Shown here piece by piece: positions 7,111 through 12,816 of a DNA stretch of 12,816 bases. How positions within the stretch are numbered: the first letter of the stretch is position 1; each line of letters starts with the position of its first letter. A model generated the notes under the pieces. It saw only the letters and a program-made list of their open reading frames with translations, was not told the DNA's origin and did not search any database. The stretch spans positions 1 to 12,816 of the forward strand of contig DGAG01000006.1 in NCBI GenBank assembly GCA_002382325.1, written 5' to 3'. A program made the position numbers and the translations under genes. The DNA is from Epsilonproteobacteria bacterium UBA4036 (GTDB lineage Bacteria; Campylobacterota; Campylobacteria; Campylobacterales; Arcobacteraceae).

Positions 7111-8365
7111 AAAAAAAACGTTTAAAATAGCCATTGCGGGTACTGGATATGTTGGATTAAGTAATGGTTTACTTTTATCACAACACAACGAAGTAGTAGC
7201 TTTAGATATAATCCCTGAAAAAGTTGAGATGATTAATCAAGGGATTTCTCCCATAGAAGATAAAGAAATCCAAGAGTACCTAACAAAAATCAAAAAAAAC
7301 GAATATACAAATAGACAAATAACCAATAACGGCACATTTTGTGCCACTCTTGACAAAGCGGAGGCTTATAATAACGCAGATTTTGTCATTATTGCTACAC
7401 CAACCGATTATGATCCTCAAACCAATTATTTTAATACCAAATCAATTGAGTATGTAGTTGCTGATGTTTTAGAGATTAATCCTACTGCTACGATGGTTAT
7501 TAAATCAACCATTCCAGTAGGATATACAAAAAGTTTAAGAGAAAAATTTAATACTCAAAATATTATTTTCAGTCCCGAGTTTTTACGAGAAGGATTGGCG
7601 TTATATGATAATTTATATCCCAGTCGTATTATTGTAGGAGAACAAAGCAAACGTGCTGAAATTTTTGCCCATCTTTTAGCACAAGGGGCTATCAAGAAAG
7701 ATGTTCCAATACTTTTTACGGATTCAACCGAAGCAGAAGCGGTGAAACTTTTTTCCAATACGTATTTGGCTATGCGAGTCTCTTATTTTAATGAGCTTGA
7801 CTCTTACGCACAAGCACATGGGCTTGATACCAAACAGATTATTGAAGGAGTGGGTTTAGACCCACGCATTGGAACTCATTATAACAACCCAAGCTTTGGA
7901 TATGGTGGATATTGTTTACCTAAAGATACCAAACAACTTTTAGCAAATTATGCAGATGTACCCAGTAATTTAATCGAAGCCATTGTCAAATCCAACAGTA
8001 CACGTAAAGATTTTATTGCGGATAGTATAATAAAAAAGTTAAATAATAATCAACCAATAACCAATAACCAATTACCCATAACCAAAACGGTTGGAATTTA
8101 TCGTTTGGTTATGAAAAGTGGAAGTGATAACTTTAGAAGCAGTGCAATACAAGGAATTATGAAACGAATTAAAGCCAAAGGCATTGAAGTCGTTGTGTAT
8201 GAGCCTGTTTTAGAAGAGAAAGAATTTTATCATTCAAGAGTGATTAAGGACTTAGAAGAGTTTAAAAAAATATCGGATGTTATTGTTGCTAATCGACTAA
8301 GTGAAGCAATAATGGATGTAAAAGATAAAGTGTATACTAGAGATATTTTTAACAGTGATAGTTGA
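7103..8365 (+). CDS. ugd: UDP-glucose 6-dehydrogenase with repeat-derived insertions
   Basis: Ugd oxidises UDP-glucose to UDP-glucuronate with two NAD+. Visible are the Rossmann motif GTGYVG (13-18), the conserved ATPTDYDPQTNYFNT (98-112), SPEFLREG (157-164), Lys215 in EAVKLFSNTYLAMR, the catalytic Cys271 in GGYCLPKD, and the C-terminal domain GIYRLVMKSGSDNFR. It aligns well with the 388-residue E. coli Ugd but has 420 residues. About 12 extra residues lie at ~63-80 (KIKKNEYTNRQITNNGTFC region) and about 13 at ~312-327 (NNNQPITNNQLPITK). The second insert is encoded by a heptanucleotide array, and the first partly so. Both sit at likely surface loops and leave all catalytic motifs intact, so the enzyme is probably active. 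The start overlaps the galU stop. Confidence 0.96.
   Translation: MVEKKTFKIAIAGTGYVGLSNGLLLSQHNEVVALDIIPEKVEMINQGISPIEDKEIQEYLTKIKKNEYTNRQITNNGTFCATLDKAEAYNNADFVIIATPTDYDPQTNYFNTKSIEYVVADVLEINPTATMVIKSTIPVGYTKSLREKFNTQNIIFSPEFLREGLALYDNLYPSRIIVGEQSKRAEIFAHLLAQGAIKKDVPILFTDSTEAEAVKLFSNTYLAMRVSYFNELDSYAQAHGLDTKQIIEGVGLDPRIGTHYNNPSFGYGGYCLPKDTKQLLANYADVPSNLIEAIVKSNSTRKDFIADSIIKKLNNNQPITNNQLPITKTVGIYRLVMKSGSDNFRSSAIQGIMKRIKAKGIEVVVYEPVLEEKEFYHSRVIKDLEEFKKISDVIVANRLSEAIMDVKDKVYTRDIFNSDS
7307..7345. repeat. Degenerate heptanucleotide run plus palindrome inside ugd
   Basis: ACAAATA at 7307-7313, an extra G, then ACAAATA, ACCAATA and ACGG. It is followed directly by a perfect inverted repeat, GGCACATTTTGTGCC (7331-7345; 6-bp arms, 3-base loop). 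The stretch coincides with about 12 residues absent from E. coli Ugd. The period is broken once, so this is weaker than the second ugd array. Confidence 0.45.
8051..8087. repeat. In-frame heptanucleotide array inside ugd
   Basis: Starting at 8053 the units are ACCAATA (twice), ACCAATT, ACCCATA and ACCAAAA. Translated in frame it gives QPITNNQLPIT, a stretch missing from E. coli Ugd, located between the IADSII helix and the VGIYRL strand. The third unit has T instead of A at 8073, so the codon reads TTA rather than the stop TAA. Confidence 0.85.
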
Positions 8366-8380
8366 GTTGAAAGGAAAAAT

Positions 8381-9457
8381 TTGAAAAAAAAGATTTTAGT
8401 TACAGGAACGGCAGGGTTTATTGGAAGTCACCTTGCTGTAAAACTTCTCCAAAGAGGTGATGAGGTTGTAGGGCTTGATAATATCAACGATTATTATGAC
8501 CAAAATGTAAAGTATGGAAGACTTCAACGAGCAGGAATCATTGAACAGCTTGAAGATGGTAACGATATACCATACAATAAACTCTTAAACAGTAACAAAT
8601 ACACCAATTACAAATTTATCAAACTTAACTTAGAAGATAAAGATGCAATGATGAAACTTTTTGAAGAGCAAAAGTTTGATGCGGTTTGTAATTTAGCAGC
8701 TCAAGCAGGGGTGAGATATTCGTTAACGAATCCTGATGCCTATATGGGTTCAAATATCATAGGCTTTATGAATATTTTAGAGTGTTGTCGCCATAATGGG
8801 GTTAAAAACCTTTCTTATGCGTCATCTTCTTCTGTATATGGATTAAATGAGGAACTCCCTTTTTCAACTTCACACAATGTTGACCATCCTATCTCTTTAT
8901 ACGCTGCAAGTAAAAAGTCTAACGAGCTTATGGCACATACGTATTCACATTTGTTTGGAATATCCACAACAGGGCTTCGATTTTTTACAGTATACGGACC
9001 ATGGGGACGTCCTGATATGGCACTTTTTTTATTTACCAAAGCAGCTTTAGAAGGTAAAACAATTGATGTGTTTAACAATGGAGAAATGCTAAGAGATTTT
9101 ACCTATATTGATGATATTGTAGAAGGTATAATACGAGTCATAGATAACCCTGCAAAAGCAAACTTAACTTGGGATAAAAAAGAAGCTTCAACTTCTTCTG
9201 CGCCGTATAAAGTCTATAATATTGGCAATAATAATCCTGTAAAATTGATGGATTTTATTACTGCAATTGAAAATAAATTGGGCAAAACGATTGAAAAAAA
9301 CTTTTTACCTCTACAAGCAGGAGATGTCCCTGCAACCTATGCTGATGTTACTGATTTAGTAGAAGATTTAGGATACAAGCCTGCAACTCCTGTTCAAGAA
9401 GGAATTAATCAATTTATCGATTGGTATTTGGATTTTTTTGGCTACACACAAAAGTGA
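8381..9457 (+). CDS. UDP-glucuronate 4-epimerase-like NAD-dependent epimerase
   Basis: An extended short-chain dehydrogenase/reductase that would interconvert UDP-glucuronate and UDP-galacturonate. The protein is 358 residues. It has the NAD-binding GTAGFIG (9-15), LDNINDYYD (32-40) typical of UDP-glucuronate epimerases, the YASSSSVYG segment (146-154), the catalytic pair Tyr174 and Lys178 (YAASK), and the substrate-side GLRFFTVYGPWGRPDMA (198-214). The start is TTG at 8381, chosen because MKKKILVTGTAGFIG is the right N-terminus and AAAGGA (8370-8375) precedes it. It lies 15 bp after ugd, whose product is its expected substrate. Related family members act on other UDP-sugars, so the exact substrate is inferred from sequence resemblance and position. 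Confidence 0.9.
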   Translation: MKKKILVTGTAGFIGSHLAVKLLQRGDEVVGLDNINDYYDQNVKYGRLQRAGIIEQLEDGNDIPYNKLLNSNKYTNYKFIKLNLEDKDAMMKLFEEQKFDAVCNLAAQAGVRYSLTNPDAYMGSNIIGFMNILECCRHNGVKNLSYASSSSVYGLNEELPFSTSHNVDHPISLYAASKKSNELMAHTYSHLFGISTTGLRFFTVYGPWGRPDMALFLFTKAALEGKTIDVFNNGEMLRDFTYIDDIVEGIIRVIDNPAKANLTWDKKEASTSSAPYKVYNIGNNNPVKLMDFITAIENKLGKTIEKNFLPLQAGDVPATYADVTDLVEDLGYKPATPVQEGINQFIDWYLDFFGYTQK

Positions 9458-9466
9458 GGATAAATA

Positions 9467-10093
9467 ATGCAAGAAAATGAGAATATTGTTTGGCATGAAC
9501 AACATATTACCAAAGATAAAAGAGAAGAACTGCTTAATCAAAAGCCATGTATTTTATGGTTTACAGGTTTAAGTGCTTCAGGTAAATCAACGTTAGCCAA
9601 CGCCGTTGAGGTTGAGTTGTTTAAACGAGGGCAAAAAACCTATTTGCTCGATGGGGATAATGTGCGTCATGGCTTAAATAAAGATTTGGGCTTTAGTGAA
9701 CTGGACAGAATTGAAAACATTCGAAGAATTGGAGAAGTGGCAAAACTTTTTGTGGACAGTGGACTTCTTACATTGACGGCATTTATCTCTCCTTTTAAAA
9801 GTGACCGTCAAATTGCAAGAAGTTTGGTTAAATACGATGAATTTATTGAAATTTTTGTTGATACGCCAATAGAAGTGTGTGAACAAAGAGATCCTAAAGG
9901 ATTATACAAAAAAGCACGAGATGGGGCAATTAAAAATTTTACAGGAATTGATTCTCCGTATGAACGACCAGAAAATCCTGAAATCCATATTCAAACAGAC
10001 CAAAAAACGGTTCAAGAGTGTGCCGATTTGGTTGTGAATCATTTAATTAAATTTGGGTACATACAAGGCAATGAAAATGATTATGCGATTTAG
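9467..10093 (+). CDS. cysC: Adenylylsulfate (APS) kinase
   Basis: CysC phosphorylates adenosine 5'-phosphosulfate to PAPS, the sulfate donor for sulfotransferases and for assimilatory reduction. The protein is 208 residues, close to the roughly 200 of E. coli CysC. It has the P-loop GLSASGKST (34-42), LDGDNVRHGLNKDLGF (61-76), the ISPF segment (107-110), and FTGIDSPYERPENPEI (158-173). The ATG has GAGGA at 9456-9460 overlapping the stop of the epimerase gene, so the two are tightly linked. No sulfate adenylyltransferase (cysD/cysN or sat) or PAPS reductase is in the window, so APS must come from elsewhere. Its position among nucleotide-sugar genes favours sulfation of a polysaccharide (inference). 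The TAG stop lies in a heptanucleotide array. Confidence 0.95.
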   Translation: MQENENIVWHEQHITKDKREELLNQKPCILWFTGLSASGKSTLANAVEVELFKRGQKTYLLDGDNVRHGLNKDLGFSELDRIENIRRIGEVAKLFVDSGLLTLTAFISPFKSDRQIARSLVKYDEFIEIFVDTPIEVCEQRDPKGLYKKARDGAIKNFTGIDSPYERPENPEIHIQTDQKTVQECADLVVNHLIKFGYIQGNENDYAI

Positions 10094-10129
10094 TTATTTG
10101 TTATTGGTCATTGGTTATTAGTTTATAGT
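10090..10129. repeat. Heptanucleotide array at the cysC stop
   Basis: Units TTAGTTA, TTTGTTA, TTGGTCA, TTGGTTA, TTAGTTT and a degenerate ATAGTAA, in register. The first unit contains the cysC TAG stop (10091-10093). On the opposite strand it shares ACCAATAAC with the ugd array. It fills most of the 49-bp gap before cysQ. Confidence 0.75.
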
Positions 10130-10142
10130 AAAGGGAAAAAGA

Positions 10143-10991
10143 GTGTTAGAACAAATTGATATTGAAGAGATAAAAAAAATTGCCATAGAAGCAGGAAGTG
10201 CGATTATGGAAATTTATGCACAAGATTTTAGTGTAGAGTATAAAGAGGATGAGTCGCCTTTAACTCAAGCCGATTTAAAAGCCAATGAAATTATATGTAG
10301 TGCTTTAGAGAAATTAAATTCAAAATTCAAAATTCAAAATTCAGCATTCAATTCCATTCCAATAATGTCAGAAGAGAATAAACAAACACCTTATGAAGAA
10401 AGAAAAAATTGGGAATATTATTGGTGTATTGACCCAATAGATGGCACCAAAGAGTTTATCAAAAAAAATGATGAATTTACCGTCAACATTGCCCTGATTC
10501 ATAAAAACAGCCCGGTTTTAGGAGTGGTTTATGCACCCGCACTTCATGAGCTTTATTATGCACAAAAAGGTCAAGGGGCTTTTAAAGAGGTGTTGAGTGC
10601 TCAGAATTCAGTGTTCAGTGTTCAGAAATTGCCGTTGAGACAAAACAGTAATACTGCAAAAAATATTTCTGTTGTTGCTTCTAAGTCTCATTTATCTTCA
10701 GAAACTCAAGAATTTATTGATAACTTAGAACTGAACACTGAACACTTAACACTGATTTCAAAGGGTTCTTCTTTGAAACTGTGTATGATTGCAACAGGTG
10801 AAGCAGATATTTATCCCAGACTCGCTCCCACAATGGAGTGGGACACAGCAGCTGCTGATGCGATTGTACGAGAAGCAGGTAAAATGACCTATGAATATCA
10901 TTCAAAATTTAACATTCAAAATTCAGCATTGGAAGTTCCTCTTGTTTACAACAAAGAGGAACTTCTCAACCCTTGGTTTGTTGTGGTTTAA
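10143..10991 (+). CDS. cysQ: 3'(2'),5'-bisphosphate nucleotidase CysQ with four repeat-derived insertions
   Basis: CysQ dephosphorylates PAP, the by-product of PAPS use, to AMP. It belongs to the inositol-monophosphatase superfamily. Metal-binding motifs are intact: SEEN with Glu77, DPIDGT (97-102), GSSLK (208-212) and WDTAAADA (233-240). The protein has 282 residues against 246 in E. coli CysQ. The extra length falls in four places, each encoded by a 7-bp-period array: around 59-69 (SKFKIQNSAF), 151-161 (LSAQNSVFSVQ), 195-205 (LELNTEHLTLI) and 253-263 (HSKFNIQNSAL). The frame stays open throughout, so it is probably functional. The start is GTG at 10143 with AAGGGA at 10131-10136. The stop is immediately followed by the ATG of the permease gene. 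cysC next door makes the nucleotide whose product it removes. Confidence 0.94.
   Translation: MLEQIDIEEIKKIAIEAGSAIMEIYAQDFSVEYKEDESPLTQADLKANEIICSALEKLNSKFKIQNSAFNSIPIMSEENKQTPYEERKNWEYYWCIDPIDGTKEFIKKNDEFTVNIALIHKNSPVLGVVYAPALHELYYAQKGQGAFKEVLSAQNSVFSVQKLPLRQNSNTAKNISVVASKSHLSSETQEFIDNLELNTEHLTLISKGSSLKLCMIATGEADIYPRLAPTMEWDTAAADAIVREAGKMTYEYHSKFNIQNSALEVPLVYNKEELLNPWFVVV
10318..10352. repeat. In-frame heptanucleotide array 1 in cysQ
   Basis: Three exact ATTCAAA units, then ATTCAGC and ATTCAAT, encoding KFKIQNSAFN. It shares the exact 17-mer ATTCAAAATTCAGCATT (10332-10348) with array 4 of the same gene (10914-10930), in the same reading frame. The ATTCAAA unit contains no stop in this orientation in any frame. 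Confidence 0.9.
10594..10628. repeat. In-frame heptanucleotide array 2 in cysQ
   Basis: Units TGAGTGC, TCAGAAT, TCAGTGT (twice) and TCAGAAA, encoding SAQNSVFSVQK. Bases 10610-10625 are an exact 16-bp inverted repeat of 10731-10746 in array 3. Confidence 0.88.
10723..10757. repeat. In-frame heptanucleotide array 3 in cysQ (inverted copy of array 2)
   Basis: Units ACTTAGA, ACTGAAC (twice), ACTTAAC and ACTGATT, encoding LELNTEHLTLI. It is the reverse-complement family of array 2. The unit ACTTAAC differs from ACTGAAC by T at 10747; with G the in-frame codon 10746-10748 would be the stop TGA, but it is TTA (Leu). Confidence 0.88.
10900..10930. repeat. In-frame heptanucleotide array 4 in cysQ
   Basis: Units ATTCAAA, ATTTAAC, ATTCAAA and ATTCAGC, then ATT, encoding SKFNIQNSAL. 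It is a direct copy of the array 1 sequence in the same frame, placed in a loop near the C-terminus of CysQ. Confidence 0.85.
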
Positions 10992-12710
10992 ATGATGGTT
11001 TATTTAGTCGCATTTTCTATTGTTGTTTTACTCTTTTTTTTAATTCAAAATAAAATTCGTGCCTCTTTTTTATTTGTTGGTTTGGTGTTGGTCTATTATT
11101 TTTTGGATTTGATTACCTTAGATAAAATGCTGCATGGGTTTGTTAATCCTTCTTTGATTACACTGGTTCTTTTATTGTTGGTTTCCATTGTGTTTGAAAA
11201 AACCTCTTTTATTGCGTTTATTTCTAACAAACTCTTTAGCCCATCGTATCGATACTCTTTACTTAAAATGGCTTTGTTTACTTCACTGTTCTCAGCTTTT
11301 TTAAATAATACAGCCGTAGTGGCTTCCATGATAAGTGTGGTCAATAAAAACAAATTTCATGCTCCTTCAAAACTGCTTTTACCTTTGTCGTATGCTGCAA
11401 TTTTTGGAGGAACAATTACTTTAATTGGAACATCGACCAATTTATTAATCAACAGTTTTATGATAGAAAATCATCTTGAGCCTTTGGCTTTGTTTGATTT
11501 TATTTATGTGGGAATTCCCATTGCTTTATTGGGTGCTTTTGCTTTACTTTTTATTGCACGATTTTTGCCTAACATCAAAGTGGATACCAAAAAACAGAAC
11601 TATTTTATCGAAGCTAAGGTATTAAACGATTCAAAACTTATAGGCAAAACCATTTTAGACAATCATCTTCGAAATCTAGAATATCTCTTTTTAAGTGAAA
11701 TTTTACGAGAGAACACAGTTATTTCACCTGTTAACCCCAATGAAATTATTAAAAAAGATGATATTTTACTTTTTACAGGAGATATTAAGCATTTGGCTAT
11801 TTTAAAGCAGTTTCATGGATTAAAACTTGAAGACAATTATCATACACTCAATGAAAATATTATAGAAGCCATTGTTTCCCATGAATCAATTTTAATCAAT
11901 AAAAGCATTAAAGAAACTAACTTTAGAAGTAAGTTTAATGCTTCCGTTATTGCCATTAAAAGAGGAAAAGAACAGTTGTCCGGGAAAATAAGTGAAATTA
12001 AACTTCAAGTAGGAGATAACTTAGTACTTGCCTATGGAAAAGATTTTTTAAAACGAGATAATATCGATAAGAACTTTTATCTGATTAACGATGAGCTCAA
12101 AATTGAGAAAAAACTTAACAACACTCAAAGCATTATTGTCTTAGGTGGATTTTTTTTGGTGCTTTTTTTGAGTTTTATTGGTACAGTTGCTTTGGTTAAA
12201 GGTCTGTTTGCTTTGATGATACTTTTTATAGGATTAGAATATATTTCGCTGGGAGAAATCAAACGTCGTTTTCCTTATGAACTCATGCTCATCATTGGAT
12301 CCGCTTTAGGTGTTGCTACGGTCATGATTCAAAGTGGACTTGCAAACAATTTGGCCTTTTTTATCAACAATGCTTTTGGTTCGTTGGGTGTCTTTGGTGC
12401 ATTTATTGCCATTTATTTGATGACCTTTTTACTCACAGAAATTATCACCAATAACGCTGCAGCAGCATTGGCTTTTCCTATTGCGTATTCAACCGCATTA
12501 AGTTTTGACAGCAGTGTATTGCCGTTTGTAATGGCAGTTGCCTATGGGGCGAGTGCCAGTTTTCTTATGCCATATGGGTATCAAACCAATTTGATGGTGT
12601 ACAGTGCAGGTGGCTATGATATGAAAACATTTTTTAAAAGTGGAAGTGTGGTGTCCGTTGTCTATAGCATATTAGTTATTGGTTTAATTCCACTGTTTTT
12701 CCCTTTTTAA
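10992..12710 (+). CDS. SLC13/DASS-family permease with two RCK_C (TrkA-C) domains, possible sulfate transporter
   Basis: A 572-residue membrane protein. The N-terminal half has several hydrophobic segments (1-18, 25-42, 52-68, 90-115, 130-155, 168-190) and the family motifs FLNNTAVVASMI (103-114) and GTSTNLLINS (146-155). The middle holds two soluble RCK_C-like domains (about 205-273 and 290-353), the second ending in QVGDNLVLAYG. The C-terminal half repeats the transport fold (380-416, 430-446, 463-485, 490-520, 553-572) with TEIITNNAAAALAFP (482-496) and MPYGYQTNLMVYSAGGY (526-542). SLC13 proteins move dicarboxylates, citrate or sulfate, usually with sodium. Sulfate is favoured here because cysC and cysQ lie upstream, but the sequence alone does not fix the substrate. 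Two consecutive ATGs follow the cysQ stop with no gap and no clear ribosome site, suggesting reinitiation. Confidence 0.88.
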   Translation: MMVYLVAFSIVVLLFFLIQNKIRASFLFVGLVLVYYFLDLITLDKMLHGFVNPSLITLVLLLLVSIVFEKTSFIAFISNKLFSPSYRYSLLKMALFTSLFSAFLNNTAVVASMISVVNKNKFHAPSKLLLPLSYAAIFGGTITLIGTSTNLLINSFMIENHLEPLALFDFIYVGIPIALLGAFALLFIARFLPNIKVDTKKQNYFIEAKVLNDSKLIGKTILDNHLRNLEYLFLSEILRENTVISPVNPNEIIKKDDILLFTGDIKHLAILKQFHGLKLEDNYHTLNENIIEAIVSHESILINKSIKETNFRSKFNASVIAIKRGKEQLSGKISEIKLQVGDNLVLAYGKDFLKRDNIDKNFYLINDELKIEKKLNNTQSIIVLGGFFLVLFLSFIGTVALVKGLFALMILFIGLEYISLGEIKRRFPYELMLIIGSALGVATVMIQSGLANNLAFFINNAFGSLGVFGAFIAIYLMTFLLTEIITNNAAAALAFPIAYSTALSFDSSVLPFVMAVAYGASASFLMPYGYQTNLMVYSAGGYDMKTFFKSGSVVSVVYSILVIGLIPLFFPF

Positions 12711-12780
12711 TAGCTTGTAAGTAACATTAATGTATTATTTTGGACTTTAAAATTTATCAAAAAAAAGGATATAAACGGTG

Positions 12781-12816
12781 ATGTCAAATAAGATTTGTAT
12801 AATAGGCTTAGGTTAT
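12781..12816 (+). CDS. Nucleotide-sugar dehydrogenase, N-terminal fragment
   Basis: Twelve codons reach the right edge: MSNKICIIGLGY. This is the first strand and the start of a GxGxxG Rossmann loop, as at the N-terminus of UDP-N-acetylglucosamine/galactosamine 6-dehydrogenases (TviB/WbpO type). AAGGAT at 12765-12770 is a ribosome binding site; an in-frame GTG at 12778 is an alternative start with slightly better spacing. The 70-bp gap after the permease (12711-12780) holds a short ACATTAATGT palindrome (12724-12733) but no clear terminator. Other Rossmann dehydrogenases could begin the same way, so the exact sugar is unknown; the operon context supports the nucleotide-sugar assignment. Confidence 0.6.
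   Translation, partial: MSNKICIIGLGY

Noticed and set aside
8570..8625. Possible further heptanucleotide array in the epimerase gene
   Set aside because: The AC/AAT-rich stretch does not hold a register of 7, and the encoded NKYTNYKFIKLNL is typical for the family.
9160..9200. Low-complexity KKEASTSSAP segment of the epimerase as a repeat insertion
   Set aside because: UDP-glucuronate epimerases commonly have a Ser-rich loop before YKVYNIGN, and no 7-bp period is seen.
10714..10905. Antisense open frame of 63 codons within cysQ
   Set aside because: It is created by the stop-poor repeat arrays and the cysQ coding frame; no start signal.
10318..10930. CRISPR-like repeats
   Set aside because: The repeats are contiguous 7-bp units without spacers, lie inside an open reading frame, and no cas gene is present.
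12711..12780. Terminator or promoter in the last gap
   Set aside because: Only a 10-bp palindrome and AT-rich hexamers such as TAAAAT at 12748-12753; not specific enough to call.

Overview
The window looks like chromosomal DNA from a member of the Campylobacterota (Sulfurimonas/Arcobacter-like). The reasons are low GC, the cvpA-lysS-glyA order known from Helicobacter, a sensor kinase with the NIAHQWRQPL H-box typical of the phylum, a DnaB with the charged C-terminal insert described for Helicobacter pylori, and AT-rich promoters with a TATAAT-like -10 and no clear -35. Genus is not certain. No rRNA, tRNA, CRISPR array or transposase gene was seen.

Left block (1-3445, minus strand): a histidine kinase without a partner regulator, then cvpA, lysS (TTG start) and the first 16 codons of glyA. 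A short divergent promoter region (3446-3527) separates it from the right block.

Right block (3528-12816, plus strand): the housekeeping genes ispG and dnaB, then a surface-polysaccharide precursor operon. galU makes UDP-glucose, ugd oxidises it to UDP-glucuronate, and a UDP-glucuronate 4-epimerase-like protein would give UDP-galacturonate. cysC makes PAPS, cysQ removes the PAP by-product, and an SLC13-type permease with two RCK_C-like domains may import sulfate. A further nucleotide-sugar dehydrogenase begins at the right edge. Taken together this suggests an acidic, possibly sulfated, capsule or exopolysaccharide (inference).

The most unusual feature is a family of short tandem arrays with a strict 7-bp period, found at about eleven places. 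Some sit right at gene 3' ends (lysS, ispG, dnaB, cysC), where the stop codon lies in or next to the array. Others lie in frame inside genes: one or two in ugd and four in cysQ. They lengthen these proteins relative to the E. coli homologues and encode low-complexity peptides such as ITNNQLPIT and SKFKIQNSAF. In two coding arrays the unit that would have produced an in-frame stop carries one substitution that turns it into TTA. The arrays resemble the heptanucleotide repeats reported in heterocystous cyanobacteria and Beggiatoaceae. They look like a mobile or expanding repeat that can invade open reading frames.
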